From contig PMSM01000003.1 of NCBI GenBank assembly GCA_003168335.1, positions 372,001-436,000 of the forward strand: 64,000 nt of DNA, given 5' to 3'. This DNA comes from Blastocatellia bacterium (GTDB lineage Bacteria; Acidobacteriota; Blastocatellia; Pyrinomonadales; Pyrinomonadaceae). Shown here piece after piece: positions 17,525-25,831 of the stretch. A model generated the notes under the pieces. It had not been told where the DNA came from, did not search any database, and saw only the letters and a program-made list of their open reading frames with translations. Position numbers and translations under genes: made by a program. Position 1 is the first letter of the stretch. Every line of letters begins with the position of its first letter.

Positions 17525-19276
17525 ATGAAGATCCAAAAGCCTTTTGTTTTAGTGATATTCGCCGCGCTCATTTTCGCGTGCCTACAAACGGCAGCACTGG
17601 GCCAGACGGCGAGTCCGTCTAAAGACCTCAAAGTCGCCAGCGTCAGGACCGAAGGAATGGGAGTCAGATTTGACTCAGCCATTCCGTACTCTAATGCAAC
17701 CCTGACCGTCTCGGCGCCGGACGGCAATGTGTATCGGCGGGATTTCGCGGCGGGCTCAGCTCCCTCGTTCGCGTTTCTTGACAAGACGGGCGCCGCGCTG
17801 GGCAACGGCCATTACACGTATGAACTCAGGTTCACTACAGTGCAGATGCTGGATTTCAAACAACGCCTGACTGCGGATAGCATTGGCGGCGGTGTGGATG
17901 TTAATGGCCGTACCAATAGTAATCCATCGTCTGTGCAATCCGTGGTTCAGTCCGGATCGTTCGCCGTACAGAATGGCGTCCTTTACGTTGGCAATGAAAC
18001 AGAACCGACTTCGGGCCGAAGTCCGCTAACGAAGAGTTTCAAAGAAAATTTGCAGGAACCGCGGGTTTCGGCCAATGTTTCCGGCAACGCAATGACCAGA
18101 CTTCGCAACCACCGTCTGTCTCTGTTCGCGATGCCCGACCAGGTCATCGCCGATGATTTAATTGTCCAGGGCAGTGCGTGCATCGGACTTGACTGTGTCA
18201 ACAACGAAAGTTTTGGGTTCGATACGGTCCGGCTGAAAGAGAACAACACCCGGCTCAAGTTCGAAGACACTTCCGCGGACCTACGCTTTGCCACCCACGA
18301 TTGGCAACTCACCGCGAACGATTCTGCCGCTGGCGGTGCGGAAAAGTTTTCAATTGAAGACATTACCGCACAAACCGTTCCGTTTACGGTCACCGGCAGT
18401 GCACCCAGCAACTCGATCTTTGTTGACAGCACCGGGCGAGTGGGATTCCGCACCAGCACCCCGGTGTTGGATTTGCACACCAACACGGGCAACACTCCCG
18501 CCCTTCGCTTTGAACAGAACAATTCAGGCGGTTTCACAGCGCAGACCTGGGATGTTGGGGGCAACGAGGCTAACTTCTTCGTTCGCGATGTCACCGGTGG
18601 TTCGCGCCTTCCGTTCCGCATCCGGCCCGGCGCGCCCACGAGTTCGATCGACATCAACGGCAGCGGCTTTGTCGGGATCGGAACGGCGAGTCCAATCCAG
18701 AGGCTGCACCTTTTCAGCGGGGGAGCAACTGACAACGTACTCCAGCAATTTCAGAATGCAACAAGGAATTGGTCTATAGGTATCAATGGAGCGAGCGATT
18801 TCTTCCGCATCACGGATAACACTGTCGGTGTAGCCCGCCTGACAATCTTGAACAACGGCCGCGTCGGCATCGGGACAAACGCGCCTGATCAAGTTTTCTC
18901 GGTCAACGGTGACGCCAGCAAACTCGGGAGCGGATCCTGGCTGGCTTTTTCGGATGAGCGCCTGAAGAACATCAAGGGCCGGTTCAACAGCGGATTGAAA
19001 GCCGTCATGCAGTTACAGCCGATTCGTTATGAGTACAAGCCTGACAATGCGCTCGGCCTTAAGTCCGAAGGAGAACACGTTGGCTTTGGCGCTCAGGCTC
19101 TGCAAAAGATCATTCCGGAAGCGGTGACCAGGAACGCGGCCGGCTATCTGATGGTAAACAACGATCCGATCATCTGGACGATGCTTAACGCGATCAAGGA
19201 ACAGCAAAAGGAAATTGCGGATCTAAAAGCAGAGGTTCAGAAGTTACAGGCGGCCCCGCACCGGCGGAGGAGATAG
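17525..19276 (+). CDS. Exported protein with C-terminal peptidase S74 (intramolecular chaperone) domain
   Basis: The protein has 583 residues, with ATG preceded by AGGAG and a signal peptide of about 26 residues ending ALGQT. The middle resembles secreted Acidobacteriota tail-fibre-like proteins: repeated beta-rich units with GTGRVGF/GFVGIGTASP/GRVGIGTNAP turns. The C-terminal S74 domain starts at FSDERLKNIKG. Ser476 and Lys481 occupy the SDxRxK positions of the endosialidase-type autoprotease, so self-cleavage just before Ser476 is predicted. QPIRYEYKP, HVGFGAQ and a closing coiled coil (AIKEQQKEIADLKAEVQKLQ) complete the trimerisation chaperone. No phage genes surround it; it is probably a surface or secreted trimeric fibre. 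Ligand unknown. Confidence 0.8.
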   Translation: MKIQKPFVLVIFAALIFACLQTAALGQTASPSKDLKVASVRTEGMGVRFDSAIPYSNATLTVSAPDGNVYRRDFAAGSAPSFAFLDKTGAALGNGHYTYELRFTTVQMLDFKQRLTADSIGGGVDVNGRTNSNPSSVQSVVQSGSFAVQNGVLYVGNETEPTSGRSPLTKSFKENLQEPRVSANVSGNAMTRLRNHRLSLFAMPDQVIADDLIVQGSACIGLDCVNNESFGFDTVRLKENNTRLKFEDTSADLRFATHDWQLTANDSAAGGAEKFSIEDITAQTVPFTVTGSAPSNSIFVDSTGRVGFRTSTPVLDLHTNTGNTPALRFEQNNSGGFTAQTWDVGGNEANFFVRDVTGGSRLPFRIRPGAPTSSIDINGSGFVGIGTASPIQRLHLFSGGATDNVLQQFQNATRNWSIGINGASDFFRITDNTVGVARLTILNNGRVGIGTNAPDQVFSVNGDASKLGSGSWLAFSDERLKNIKGRFNSGLKAVMQLQPIRYEYKPDNALGLKSEGEHVGFGAQALQKIIPEAVTRNAAGYLMVNNDPIIWTMLNAIKEQQKEIADLKAEVQKLQAAPHRRRR

Positions 19277-19295
19277 AAGCACCATCCTGAAAAAA

Positions 19296-19352
19296 TCACA
19301 AGAGGCGCAACAGCACGGGAATTCGTTTTCATGCTGCTTGCGCCTTTTGTGA
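19296..19352. repeat. Inverted repeat TCACAAGAGGCGCAACAGCA
   Basis: TCACAAGAGGCGCAACAGCA is mirrored by TGCTGCTTGCGCCTTTTGTG at 19332-19352, separated by about 16 bases. It lies between convergent genes and may act as a bidirectional hairpin; related sequence occurs at 14287-14353. Confidence 0.6.
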
Positions 19353-19403
19353 CTAATTCTTTTGTGACATCCCTGGCGGAGCCGCATTCCATCCGCTGCC
19401 AGG

Positions 19404-19826
19404 TTACTCCCCGCCTTCGGTGGCCAGATTCCGAAAGTCTTTCAATTCCAGTGCACGTTTCTTTATCACTTCCAGGCGCGCGTCAATACGCATTGGGATA
19501 TACATCGTGCCGTCCAGCGTATCGTAGATGCTGTCGATAAACTTGAATTGCAGATCCCGATACTTGATCCATTCAAGCTCCGCCAACCTGAGCGTTTCCT
19601 TTGGCGCCGGCTTCAGGGCTCGCATCAGTTCGCCATAATTCTTGTTCAGCTCTTTATCCCACGCCGCATAAGCCTTGTCGGTACACTCGACCATGCCGGC
19701 CGTCGAGCCGTTCTTATCAATGCAAGCCTCGAGCGCTTTGTCGATGGGGTGTTGGGTTTGTTCCTGTGCGATTGAGACGGTTGCCAACAGCAGAGCAGAA
19801 ATCAGGGCCGGAAATAGTTTTGTCAT
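19404..19826 (-). CDS. Exported DUF1311 (LprI-like) protein
   Basis: The protein has 140 residues with a signal peptide (about 20 residues, ending VSIAQ). The mature part matches DUF1311: MVECTDKAYAAWDKELNKNY, then LRLAELEWIKYRDLQFKF. This is a small helical periplasmic domain with two Cys (CIDKNG and ECTDKA) that could form a disulfide. LprI members have been described as lysozyme inhibitors, but most DUF1311 proteins have no known role. It is 35 bases downstream of nothing on its strand other than its own promoter region; rodA ends the next operon 36 bases upstream. Confidence 0.75.
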   Translation of the reverse strand: MTKLFPALISALLLATVSIAQEQTQHPIDKALEACIDKNGSTAGMVECTDKAYAAWDKELNKNYGELMRALKPAPKETLRLAELEWIKYRDLQFKFIDSIYDTLDGTMYIPMRIDARLEVIKKRALELKDFRNLATEGGE

Positions 19827-19861
19827 AAGATGCCCTCAGACGGTTATGGGGCGGTCGCCCG

Positions 19862-20983
19862 CTAGTTTACGAACCTGCGTAATTGCACACTGATCGCGAA
19901 ACCGATCGCGATGAACGTGGCGAGCACAGAAGAAAGGCCGGCGCTCATCAAAGGCAGCGGCACGCCGATCACCGGCAAGAAGCCCAGCACCATTCCCACG
20001 TTAATGAAAATTTGAAAGATGAGTCCGCCGACAATCGCCATGATCACCAGCATGCCGGTACGGTCGCGCGAACGCCGGGCGTCGGTAATTAAACGGGTCA
20101 GGAGCAGGGCGTACGATGCCAGCAGCAACAGACAACCCACGAATCCCGTTGTTTCTGCCGTAACCGCGAAGATAAAGTCGGTGTGGGGCTCAGGCAAAAA
20201 CTTCAGACTGCTTTGCGAATACTCAGAACCACGAGCGCCCATCAAGCCGCCTTCGCCAACTGTGACCATCGATTGCCAGGTATGATAACCGTATCCGCGC
20301 TTGTCGGCGTTCTCGGGGTCGAGGATTACATTGATGCGCTCAAGTTTATATCCGTGAAGCAACCCGGTCTTCACGCCCACCGTATAAAAGAGTGGTGCCC
20401 CTGCAATGCACCCGACGAGCACTGCCGCGACAACCCACATCCGCATTGATGAAAGAAAGAGCACGATGGCCAGCAGCGGGAGATAAGTGATTGATTGACC
20501 CGTGTCAGGTTCCAGCAGAATCAAAGCCATCGGCACGCCCAGAATCACGCAACCGGTGAACAGTTCTTTCCAGGTCAGCAAGCCGCTGCGATGTTTTCCA
20601 AAATACCTTGCCAGCATCAGGACCACGGGGATTTTCACAAACTCAGAAGGCTGGAACTGTCCCAGCGAACCGGGCAACCTGATCCAACAGCGCTGGCCGT
20701 TAATCTTCATCCCGATTCCAGGTATCAGCACGATGACGAGCAAAACCAGGCCCAGCGCGTAAAGGAAAGGAGCGAGTTCAACCAGGCGGCGATAGTCGCT
20801 GAAGGCAATGGCCAGCATCGCCACCAGTGCGATGCCCAGACCAATCAACTGTTTCTGCCAGTAAGTTTCGGTGGGTTGCGCGTTATGAATCTCCCATGCG
20901 CCAAAGCAAACAATGGCGATAGCCAGCACGGCGATCAGCCAATCGAAGTCCCTTAGGCTGCGTCTTTGAATAATGGCGACCAT
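19862..20983 (-). CDS. rodA: Rod shape-determining peptidoglycan glycosyltransferase RodA (SEDS)
   Basis: The protein has 373 residues and about ten membrane helices. RodA polymerises glycan strands in the elongasome with PBP2. SEDS motifs are visible: RCWIRLPGSLGQFQPSEFVK (the conserved W-I-x-G...QPSE block), LLEPDTGQSITYLPL with the essential Asp, and FQIFINVGMVLGFLPVIGVP leading to LPLMSAGLSSVLATF. It closes the mreB-mreC-mreD-mrdA-rodA operon on the minus strand, 47 bases after mrdA. Confidence 0.93.
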   Translation of the reverse strand: MVAIIQRRSLRDFDWLIAVLAIAIVCFGAWEIHNAQPTETYWQKQLIGLGIALVAMLAIAFSDYRRLVELAPFLYALGLVLLVIVLIPGIGMKINGQRCWIRLPGSLGQFQPSEFVKIPVVLMLARYFGKHRSGLLTWKELFTGCVILGVPMALILLEPDTGQSITYLPLLAIVLFLSSMRMWVVAAVLVGCIAGAPLFYTVGVKTGLLHGYKLERINVILDPENADKRGYGYHTWQSMVTVGEGGLMGARGSEYSQSSLKFLPEPHTDFIFAVTAETTGFVGCLLLLASYALLLTRLITDARRSRDRTGMLVIMAIVGGLIFQIFINVGMVLGFLPVIGVPLPLMSAGLSSVLATFIAIGFAISVQLRRFVN

Positions 20984-21030
20984 AAGTCAGTAAGCTGTAG
21001 AAGTAGACAGGAGTAAGCAGGGAACGTTCT

Positions 21031-22932
21031 TCAGCGAATCCTCAATGCGACACTGTTTTTCGGCTCATCCTGCTGCGGCCGGGTCTTCTTATAGTAGACG
21101 TCGTAGATGGCGCGAACTGCCGGCGCAGCGTGCGCGGCGCCGAAACCCGCATTTTCGATTAGCGCAATGACTGAAATCTCAGGTTTGTAGGCCGGCGCGT
21201 ATGAAACAAACCATGAATGGTCTTTGTTTGCGCCGCTGTCTTTGCCCAGCCCGACGACTTGCGCGGTGCCCGTCTTGCCCGCGATGTCGAATCCGGCCAT
21301 CTTAATGCTGGCGCCGGTACCGCCGTTGTTGACCACACCCCACATGCCATCGACAACAACTTTGTGTTGCTCTTCCGGAATCGGGAGGATTTTTGGATTA
21401 GGTCGCTGCGGATCCGTTGGTTGAAAACCGCGGGACGGACGGTAGTCAGCCTCGCCCGGTTGCCCAATTGGCCGCAACTCCTTCAGCAAATGCGGTATGT
21501 AGAGTTTTCCGCCCATCCCCGCTCCGGCAACCGTCCGCAACATCGTAATCGGTGTGACGATGTCGTAAACCTGGCCGAAAGAAGAATAGACGGTGTCAAT
21601 ATCGCGCCATTCCGAATCGCGCGGGTTCATCTTTGCTTTCAACTCAGGCGACGGTGTGTAGTTTAGACTCTCATGCGGCAAATCGATTCCGCTGCGACGG
21701 TTGAGATCGAACTCGTCAACCATCGCCATGATCCCGGTAATGGTCATCTTCAGTCCGAGGCGATAAAAATATCCGTCACATGATTTCGTGATGGCCGTGC
21801 GCAGGTCCGGAGTGCCATGATTGCCCATGCAGCGCGTGAACTTATTGCCGATCTGGATACCGCCGCCACAGACGAGGCTTGACTTGTCGATTGTGATTAC
21901 ACCTTGCTGCAGTCCGGCCACAGCCATGGGGATTTTCCAGGTAGAGCCGGGCGGGTATTTGGCCTGAATTGCGCGATTAAGCAAAGGGGTCTGGGGATCG
22001 TTCAGTAGCGCGGCATATTCCGCGCGCCCGGCCTTGGTCGTAATACGTTGCGAGAAGAGGTTAGGATCAAACGTGGGATACGAGGCCATCGCCATGATCT
22101 CGCCGTTGTTTGGATCCATTGCGACAATTACGCCTCGCTTGGTGGCCGACTTTTGCAACTGTTCTTCCGCAGCTTGCTGCAAATCGAGATCAATAGTTGT
22201 AACCAAATCCTGTCCGGGCTCCGGCGGCACCACTTCAATCTCTTTTTGAATATGTCCGCGGCTGTCCACGATGACCTTACGATAACCCTCGCGACCGCGC
22301 AGGTAGTCGTCGTAAACCGCCTCCAGCCCATTTTGCCCGATGATATCGCCGGGTTTGTAGTGCTTGTCTTTATAGCGGGGCTCTTCGAGCTGTTCGGGAC
22401 TGATCTCCTGCACGTAACCCAGCACGTGGGCCAGCATGCCGTTGGCCGGATAACGCCGCTGGGGAGTTTGCTCGACCCGCAGCGCCGGCAGCTCCAATTG
22501 ATGAGCGTCTACCCAGGCAATATCAGTCTGCGAGGCGCCGGCTTTAATAAGTATCGATTCGAAAGCCGGCTGTGACTTCACCTGGTCAAACCGCTCGCGC
22601 AAAATCTCACCGTCAATTCCAAGTCCTTCGGAAAGCGGCTTTATTAGTGAAGCACGGTCGATGCCTTTGGTGTCTTCGCGCGAGAGAATCACGCTGTAGA
22701 TCGGTCTCGAGTCAACCAGCAGATGTCCGTTACGATCGAAGATCACGCCGCGGGGCGCCGGGATGGGCAGCAGCCGGATCCGCTGGTTCTCGGCAATCTC
22801 AGCATAGCGCCAGCCGTTGATGATCTGAAGCAGGTAAAGCCGGACCCCGAGCACGCCCAGAAGCACCAACACCAACGCCTGAATCAGACGCAGTCGCCCG
22901 CGCAGGTTTTGTGAATCGTCAACGAATTTCAT
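21031..22932 (-). CDS. mrdA: Penicillin-binding protein 2, elongasome transpeptidase
   Basis: The protein has 633 residues with one N-terminal membrane anchor (LVLVLLGVLGVRLYLLQIING). The N-terminal pedestal domain is followed by the transpeptidase, with SxxK as PGSTWK, the SxD motif as KSCDGYFYRLG and KTG as AGKTGTAQVVG. Class B, no glycosyltransferase. It overlaps mreD by four bases (ATGA), indicating translational coupling, and pairs functionally with RodA encoded next. Cross-links peptidoglycan along the lateral wall. Confidence 0.93.
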   Translation of the reverse strand: MKFVDDSQNLRGRLRLIQALVLVLLGVLGVRLYLLQIINGWRYAEIAENQRIRLLPIPAPRGVIFDRNGHLLVDSRPIYSVILSREDTKGIDRASLIKPLSEGLGIDGEILRERFDQVKSQPAFESILIKAGASQTDIAWVDAHQLELPALRVEQTPQRRYPANGMLAHVLGYVQEISPEQLEEPRYKDKHYKPGDIIGQNGLEAVYDDYLRGREGYRKVIVDSRGHIQKEIEVVPPEPGQDLVTTIDLDLQQAAEEQLQKSATKRGVIVAMDPNNGEIMAMASYPTFDPNLFSQRITTKAGRAEYAALLNDPQTPLLNRAIQAKYPPGSTWKIPMAVAGLQQGVITIDKSSLVCGGGIQIGNKFTRCMGNHGTPDLRTAITKSCDGYFYRLGLKMTITGIMAMVDEFDLNRRSGIDLPHESLNYTPSPELKAKMNPRDSEWRDIDTVYSSFGQVYDIVTPITMLRTVAGAGMGGKLYIPHLLKELRPIGQPGEADYRPSRGFQPTDPQRPNPKILPIPEEQHKVVVDGMWGVVNNGGTGASIKMAGFDIAGKTGTAQVVGLGKDSGANKDHSWFVSYAPAYKPEISVIALIENAGFGAAHAAPAVRAIYDVYYKKTRPQQDEPKNSVALRIR

Positions 22933-23483
22933 CTGCTTCTTCTGCGCGGCCCGCCCGAGCCACCGCGAGCCACGCGGCGACGAATCGTGAATTGACGTCG
23001 CTGCCGGGCCTTGCCACTAAAATAAGAATCGTAAACATAAAGTACGACGGTGCCGGCAATCGTTGTGGCGACCAGTTTATATGACAGAGACTGAATAAAC
23101 GGCATCGGTGGTTTCTGCCCGAGCAATCGATGCATGCCTACATAGACAAGATTGTCCATCAGACTTGCACTTGCCAGAACAGGAATGCGCAACAGGGTCG
23201 TGTCCAGCATAACGCGAGATGCGAAAAAATAGACGGCGTAAGCCGTCAACACGTTCGAAAAGCCACCGGCGCCCAACAAAGCGGGCGGACCACTGATGAT
23301 ATCGGTAGCGAGTCCCGCGGCTGCGGCCACGATCAGGGCCTGGAGGGGTTCGCGTTGGAGCGCGAAGTAGACGACCAGGATCAAGACGAGGTCAACATAC
23401 GCCAGCGGCTGCCAAACGGCGCGCAGTGCCGATTGCAAAGCGATCGCTACTACTAACAGTATCGCGATTGTCAGTTGACGCAT
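22929..23483 (-). CDS. mreD: Rod shape-determining protein MreD
   Basis: The protein has 184 residues and five to six predicted membrane helices (ILLVVAIALQSALRAV, YVDLVLILVVYFAL, and so on). MreD sequences are poorly conserved, but GxxxGLxxDIISGPPALLGAGGFS and the position between mreC and mrdA make the call safe. The C-terminus is Arg-rich and cytoplasmic. Coupled by ATGA overlap to mrdA. Confidence 0.88.
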   Translation of the reverse strand: MRQLTIAILLVVAIALQSALRAVWQPLAYVDLVLILVVYFALQREPLQALIVAAAAGLATDIISGPPALLGAGGFSNVLTAYAVYFFASRVMLDTTLLRIPVLASASLMDNLVYVGMHRLLGQKPPMPFIQSLSYKLVATTIAGTVVLYVYDSYFSGKARQRRQFTIRRRVARGGSGGPRRRSR

Positions 23484-23596
23484 GACCGAAAAAGTGAGCA
23501 GTTAGCAGCAGGTGGCGATCGCAAGCTGTTTCCAATCTCCCGGGATCGCGGCGAAACCTTTGGCGCGGTAGCCATCGAATGATCGAAGCCTACTGC

Positions 23597-24499
23597 TCAC
23601 TGCTTACTCTTCTTATCCACGTTGGGGAGCGCTTGATCGGATTCCGTGCGTTGGGGCGGGCGATACATCAGGACGGCGACCTCTTTCAACCGCTCCAGTC
23701 CCGCGCCCGGACGAATATGAATAACTTGTGCCTGTGTCGCCGAGCCCGGTCTCACCTCGACTACTTCCCCCACGTTGTAGCCCGGCGGATAGATCGCATC
23801 CTGGCCAGTAGTCGTGACACTGTCCCCCAGTTGCACTTTTTCCATTCCGGAAACATAGCGCATTTCCAGTAGACCATTTTCCCCCATGCCCTTGACTGAG
23901 CCGAGAGCGCTCGATTGACCAAGTTGGCCGACAATGGCTCCGGCTCCGGACTTCTCGTCGGTCACGAGCATTACCTGCGCGCTCCACGGACTCGTCGATA
24001 CGATGCGACCCACAATCCCTCCAGAGGTGACGACCGGCATGTTAACGTCGACACCTGACCAACGACCTTTGTCGATCGTAACGCTGTCGAACCACATTGA
24101 AGGATCGCGAGCTATCACACGCGCCACAACGGTCTGGTAGTTGCTCTTTTCATTCAGCTTGAAGAGCTTCTCCAGCCGTTCAGCTTCAGCCGCGCGCTCG
24201 CGAGTGTCGCGCAGCTCAGTCTGCATCTGATCGATTTGCCGGTGAAGTTGCTGGTTCTCAGTCGAAGCACGGCGCAGTTCGCCGAAATTTCCGAATAGAC
24301 TACCCATCCAATTTCCGACGCTCGAGGCTCCCTGTTGGATCGGATAGGTTATGGTTTGGGCCATCGACCGAATCTTTCGTTGTTTGGTGGCGTCGTCGCG
24401 CGCGTCATAGGTCATCAACGCGAAATTCAGCGCCAGTAGTCCAAACAGCCACCACGGGGCGCGTTGGCGAATTTCTCTGTGGGTGCGAATGGCGGCCAT
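23597..24499 (-). CDS. mreC: Rod shape-determining protein MreC
   Basis: The protein has 300 residues from the ATG at 24499, chosen because the membrane helix (WWLFGLLALNFALMTY) then sits near the N-terminus; the frame extends 17 codons 5' through a repeat-rich spacer. A coiled coil (about 65-105, ENQQLHRQIDQMQTELRDTR) is followed by the two beta-barrel MreC domains with VIARDPSMWFDSVTIDKG and VVTSGGIVGRIVSTSPW. The periplasmic C-terminus links MreB/MreD to PBP2. Downstream of mreB with a spacer of 109 bases. Confidence 0.92.
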   Translation of the reverse strand: MAAIRTHREIRQRAPWWLFGLLALNFALMTYDARDDATKQRKIRSMAQTITYPIQQGASSVGNWMGSLFGNFGELRRASTENQQLHRQIDQMQTELRDTRERAAEAERLEKLFKLNEKSNYQTVVARVIARDPSMWFDSVTIDKGRWSGVDVNMPVVTSGGIVGRIVSTSPWSAQVMLVTDEKSGAGAIVGQLGQSSALGSVKGMGENGLLEMRYVSGMEKVQLGDSVTTTGQDAIYPPGYNVGEVVEVRPGSATQAQVIHIRPGAGLERLKEVAVLMYRPPQRTESDQALPNVDKKSKQ

Positions 24500-24579
24500 G
24501 AATTCACTGCCAATTGCCCATTGCCGATTGCCAATTTGTTCCAATCGCAAATCGGCAATCAGAAATCGGCAATGTCTTT

Positions 24580-24630
24580 AGGTTCCGCTCGTCAAAAGGT
24601 TCCGCTCGTCAAAAGGTTCCGCTCGTCAAA
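24580..24630. repeat. Three perfect 17-base tandem copies at the mreB 3' end
   Basis: AGGTTCCGCTCGTCAAA is repeated three times without change (24580-24596, 24597-24613, 24614-24630). The copy at 24614-24630 encodes the mreB C-terminal residues, the stop falls in the middle copy, and the other lies in the mreB-mreC spacer. This looks like a recent slippage duplication from the gene end. Confidence 0.9.
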
Positions 24631-25661
24631 CTATTGTCCCACTTCACCCGCTTGAGCAAGTCGAAGTCTGAGAGCATCTTGCCGGTGCCGAGTACCACCG
24701 AGGCCAGCGGATCTTCGGCCACCGAAACCGGCAGGCCGGTCTCGATCGAGAGCCGCTTGTCGAGGTTCTTCAACAGCGCGCCGCCGCCGGTAAGGACAAT
24801 GCCTCGCTCAACGATGTCGGCTGAGAGTTCGGGCGGTGTTCGTTCCAGGGCGACCCGCACCGCGTTGATGATCGTAGATACGGAATCAGCGAGCGCCTCA
24901 CGAACCTCTTCGTCGGTCATGGTAATTGTCTTGGGAATGCCTTCGATCAGATTGCGACCGCGTACTTCGAACGAGAGTTCTTCATCCAGCGGAAACGCCG
25001 AGCCCAGTTCGATCTTGATCGCCTCAGCCGTGCGCTCGCCGATCAGCAGGTTGTATTTTCGCTTGATGTACTGGGTGATCGCTTCATCCATCTCGTTACC
25101 CGCCACCCGCACCGAACGTGAGTAGACAATGCCGCTCAAACTGATCACCGCGATGTCGGTGGTGCCGCCGCCAATGTCCACGACCATGTTGCCATGCGGT
25201 TCAGTGATCGGCAGCCCCGCGCCAATCGCCGCGGCCATCGCTTCTTCCACCAGATAAACTTCAGAGGCTTTCGCGCGATAGGCAGAATCTTCCACCGCGC
25301 GACGCTCGACCTGTGTAATCTCAGACGGAATGCCGATCACCACGCGCGGGCTGACCCACGTCTTGCCGTTGTGGGCCTTGCGAATGAAGTGCTGCAACAT
25401 CTTCTCAGTCACTTCAAAATTCGCAATCACGCCGTCCTTCATGGGACGTATAGCGACGATGTTGCCCGGGGTGCGGCCCAGCATCTCTTTCGCGTCGCGC
25501 CCCACGGCTTCAACGGCGTTCGTCACCTTATTAATGGCCACGATCGAAGGTTCAGAGACGACAATGCCACGGCCCTTTGCGTAGACCAGAGTATTGGCAG
25601 TGCCTAGATCAATCGCCAGGTCGCTGGAGAAAAGACTAAAAATAGATTTGAAAAAAGCCAT
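24609..25661 (-). CDS. mreB: Rod shape-determining protein MreB (bacterial actin)
   Basis: The protein has 350 residues from ATG 25661; AGGAAAG lies upstream, and the 5' extension lacks conserved sequence. Actin fold motifs are visible: phosphate-1 [14 protein letters not shown], connect/phosphate-2 [17 protein letters not shown], and adenosine [14 protein letters not shown]. An N-terminal amphipathic membrane helix ([10 protein letters not shown]) is present, as in many MreB proteins. MreB filaments orient the cell-elongation machinery. The last residues (SLTSGTF) are encoded by a 17-base tandem repeat and may have been altered by that duplication. Confidence 0.95.
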   Translation of the reverse strand: MAFFKSIFSLFSSDLAIDLGTANTLVYAKGRGIVVSEPSIVAINKVTNAVEAVGRDAKEMLGRTPGNIVAIRPMKDGVIANFEVTEKMLQHFIRKAHNGKTWVSPRVVIGIPSEITQVERRAVEDSAYRAKASEVYLVEEAMAAAIGAGLPITEPHGNMVVDIGGGTTDIAVISLSGIVYSRSVRVAGNEMDEAITQYIKRKYNLLIGERTAEAIKIELGSAFPLDEELSFEVRGRNLIEGIPKTITMTDEEVREALADSVSTIINAVRVALERTPPELSADIVERGIVLTGGGALLKNLDKRLSIETGLPVSVAEDPLASVVLGTGKMLSDFDLLKRVKWDNSLTSGTF

Positions 25662-25831
25662 CTGAGAAAAACTTTCCTGACTGTAAAATGGAATTCGCCT
25701 GAAGATCTGAGCGGTCAATCTCGGCGCTGGTTAACGCTGCGAGATTTCGCGAAGCCGGCTGGCAAATCCGCAAACAACTAACCGAAGCAGAACCAGCTAA
25801 CAAGATACAACGATCCGCGCGCTAAACGCTA

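Noticed and set aside
17525-19276. S74-domain protein as evidence of a prophage
   Set aside because: It has a Sec signal peptide and no other phage-like gene is in the window.
24580-24630. Triple 17-base repeat as a possible CRISPR
   Set aside because: Copies are directly adjacent with no spacers; it is a tandem duplication of the mreB end.
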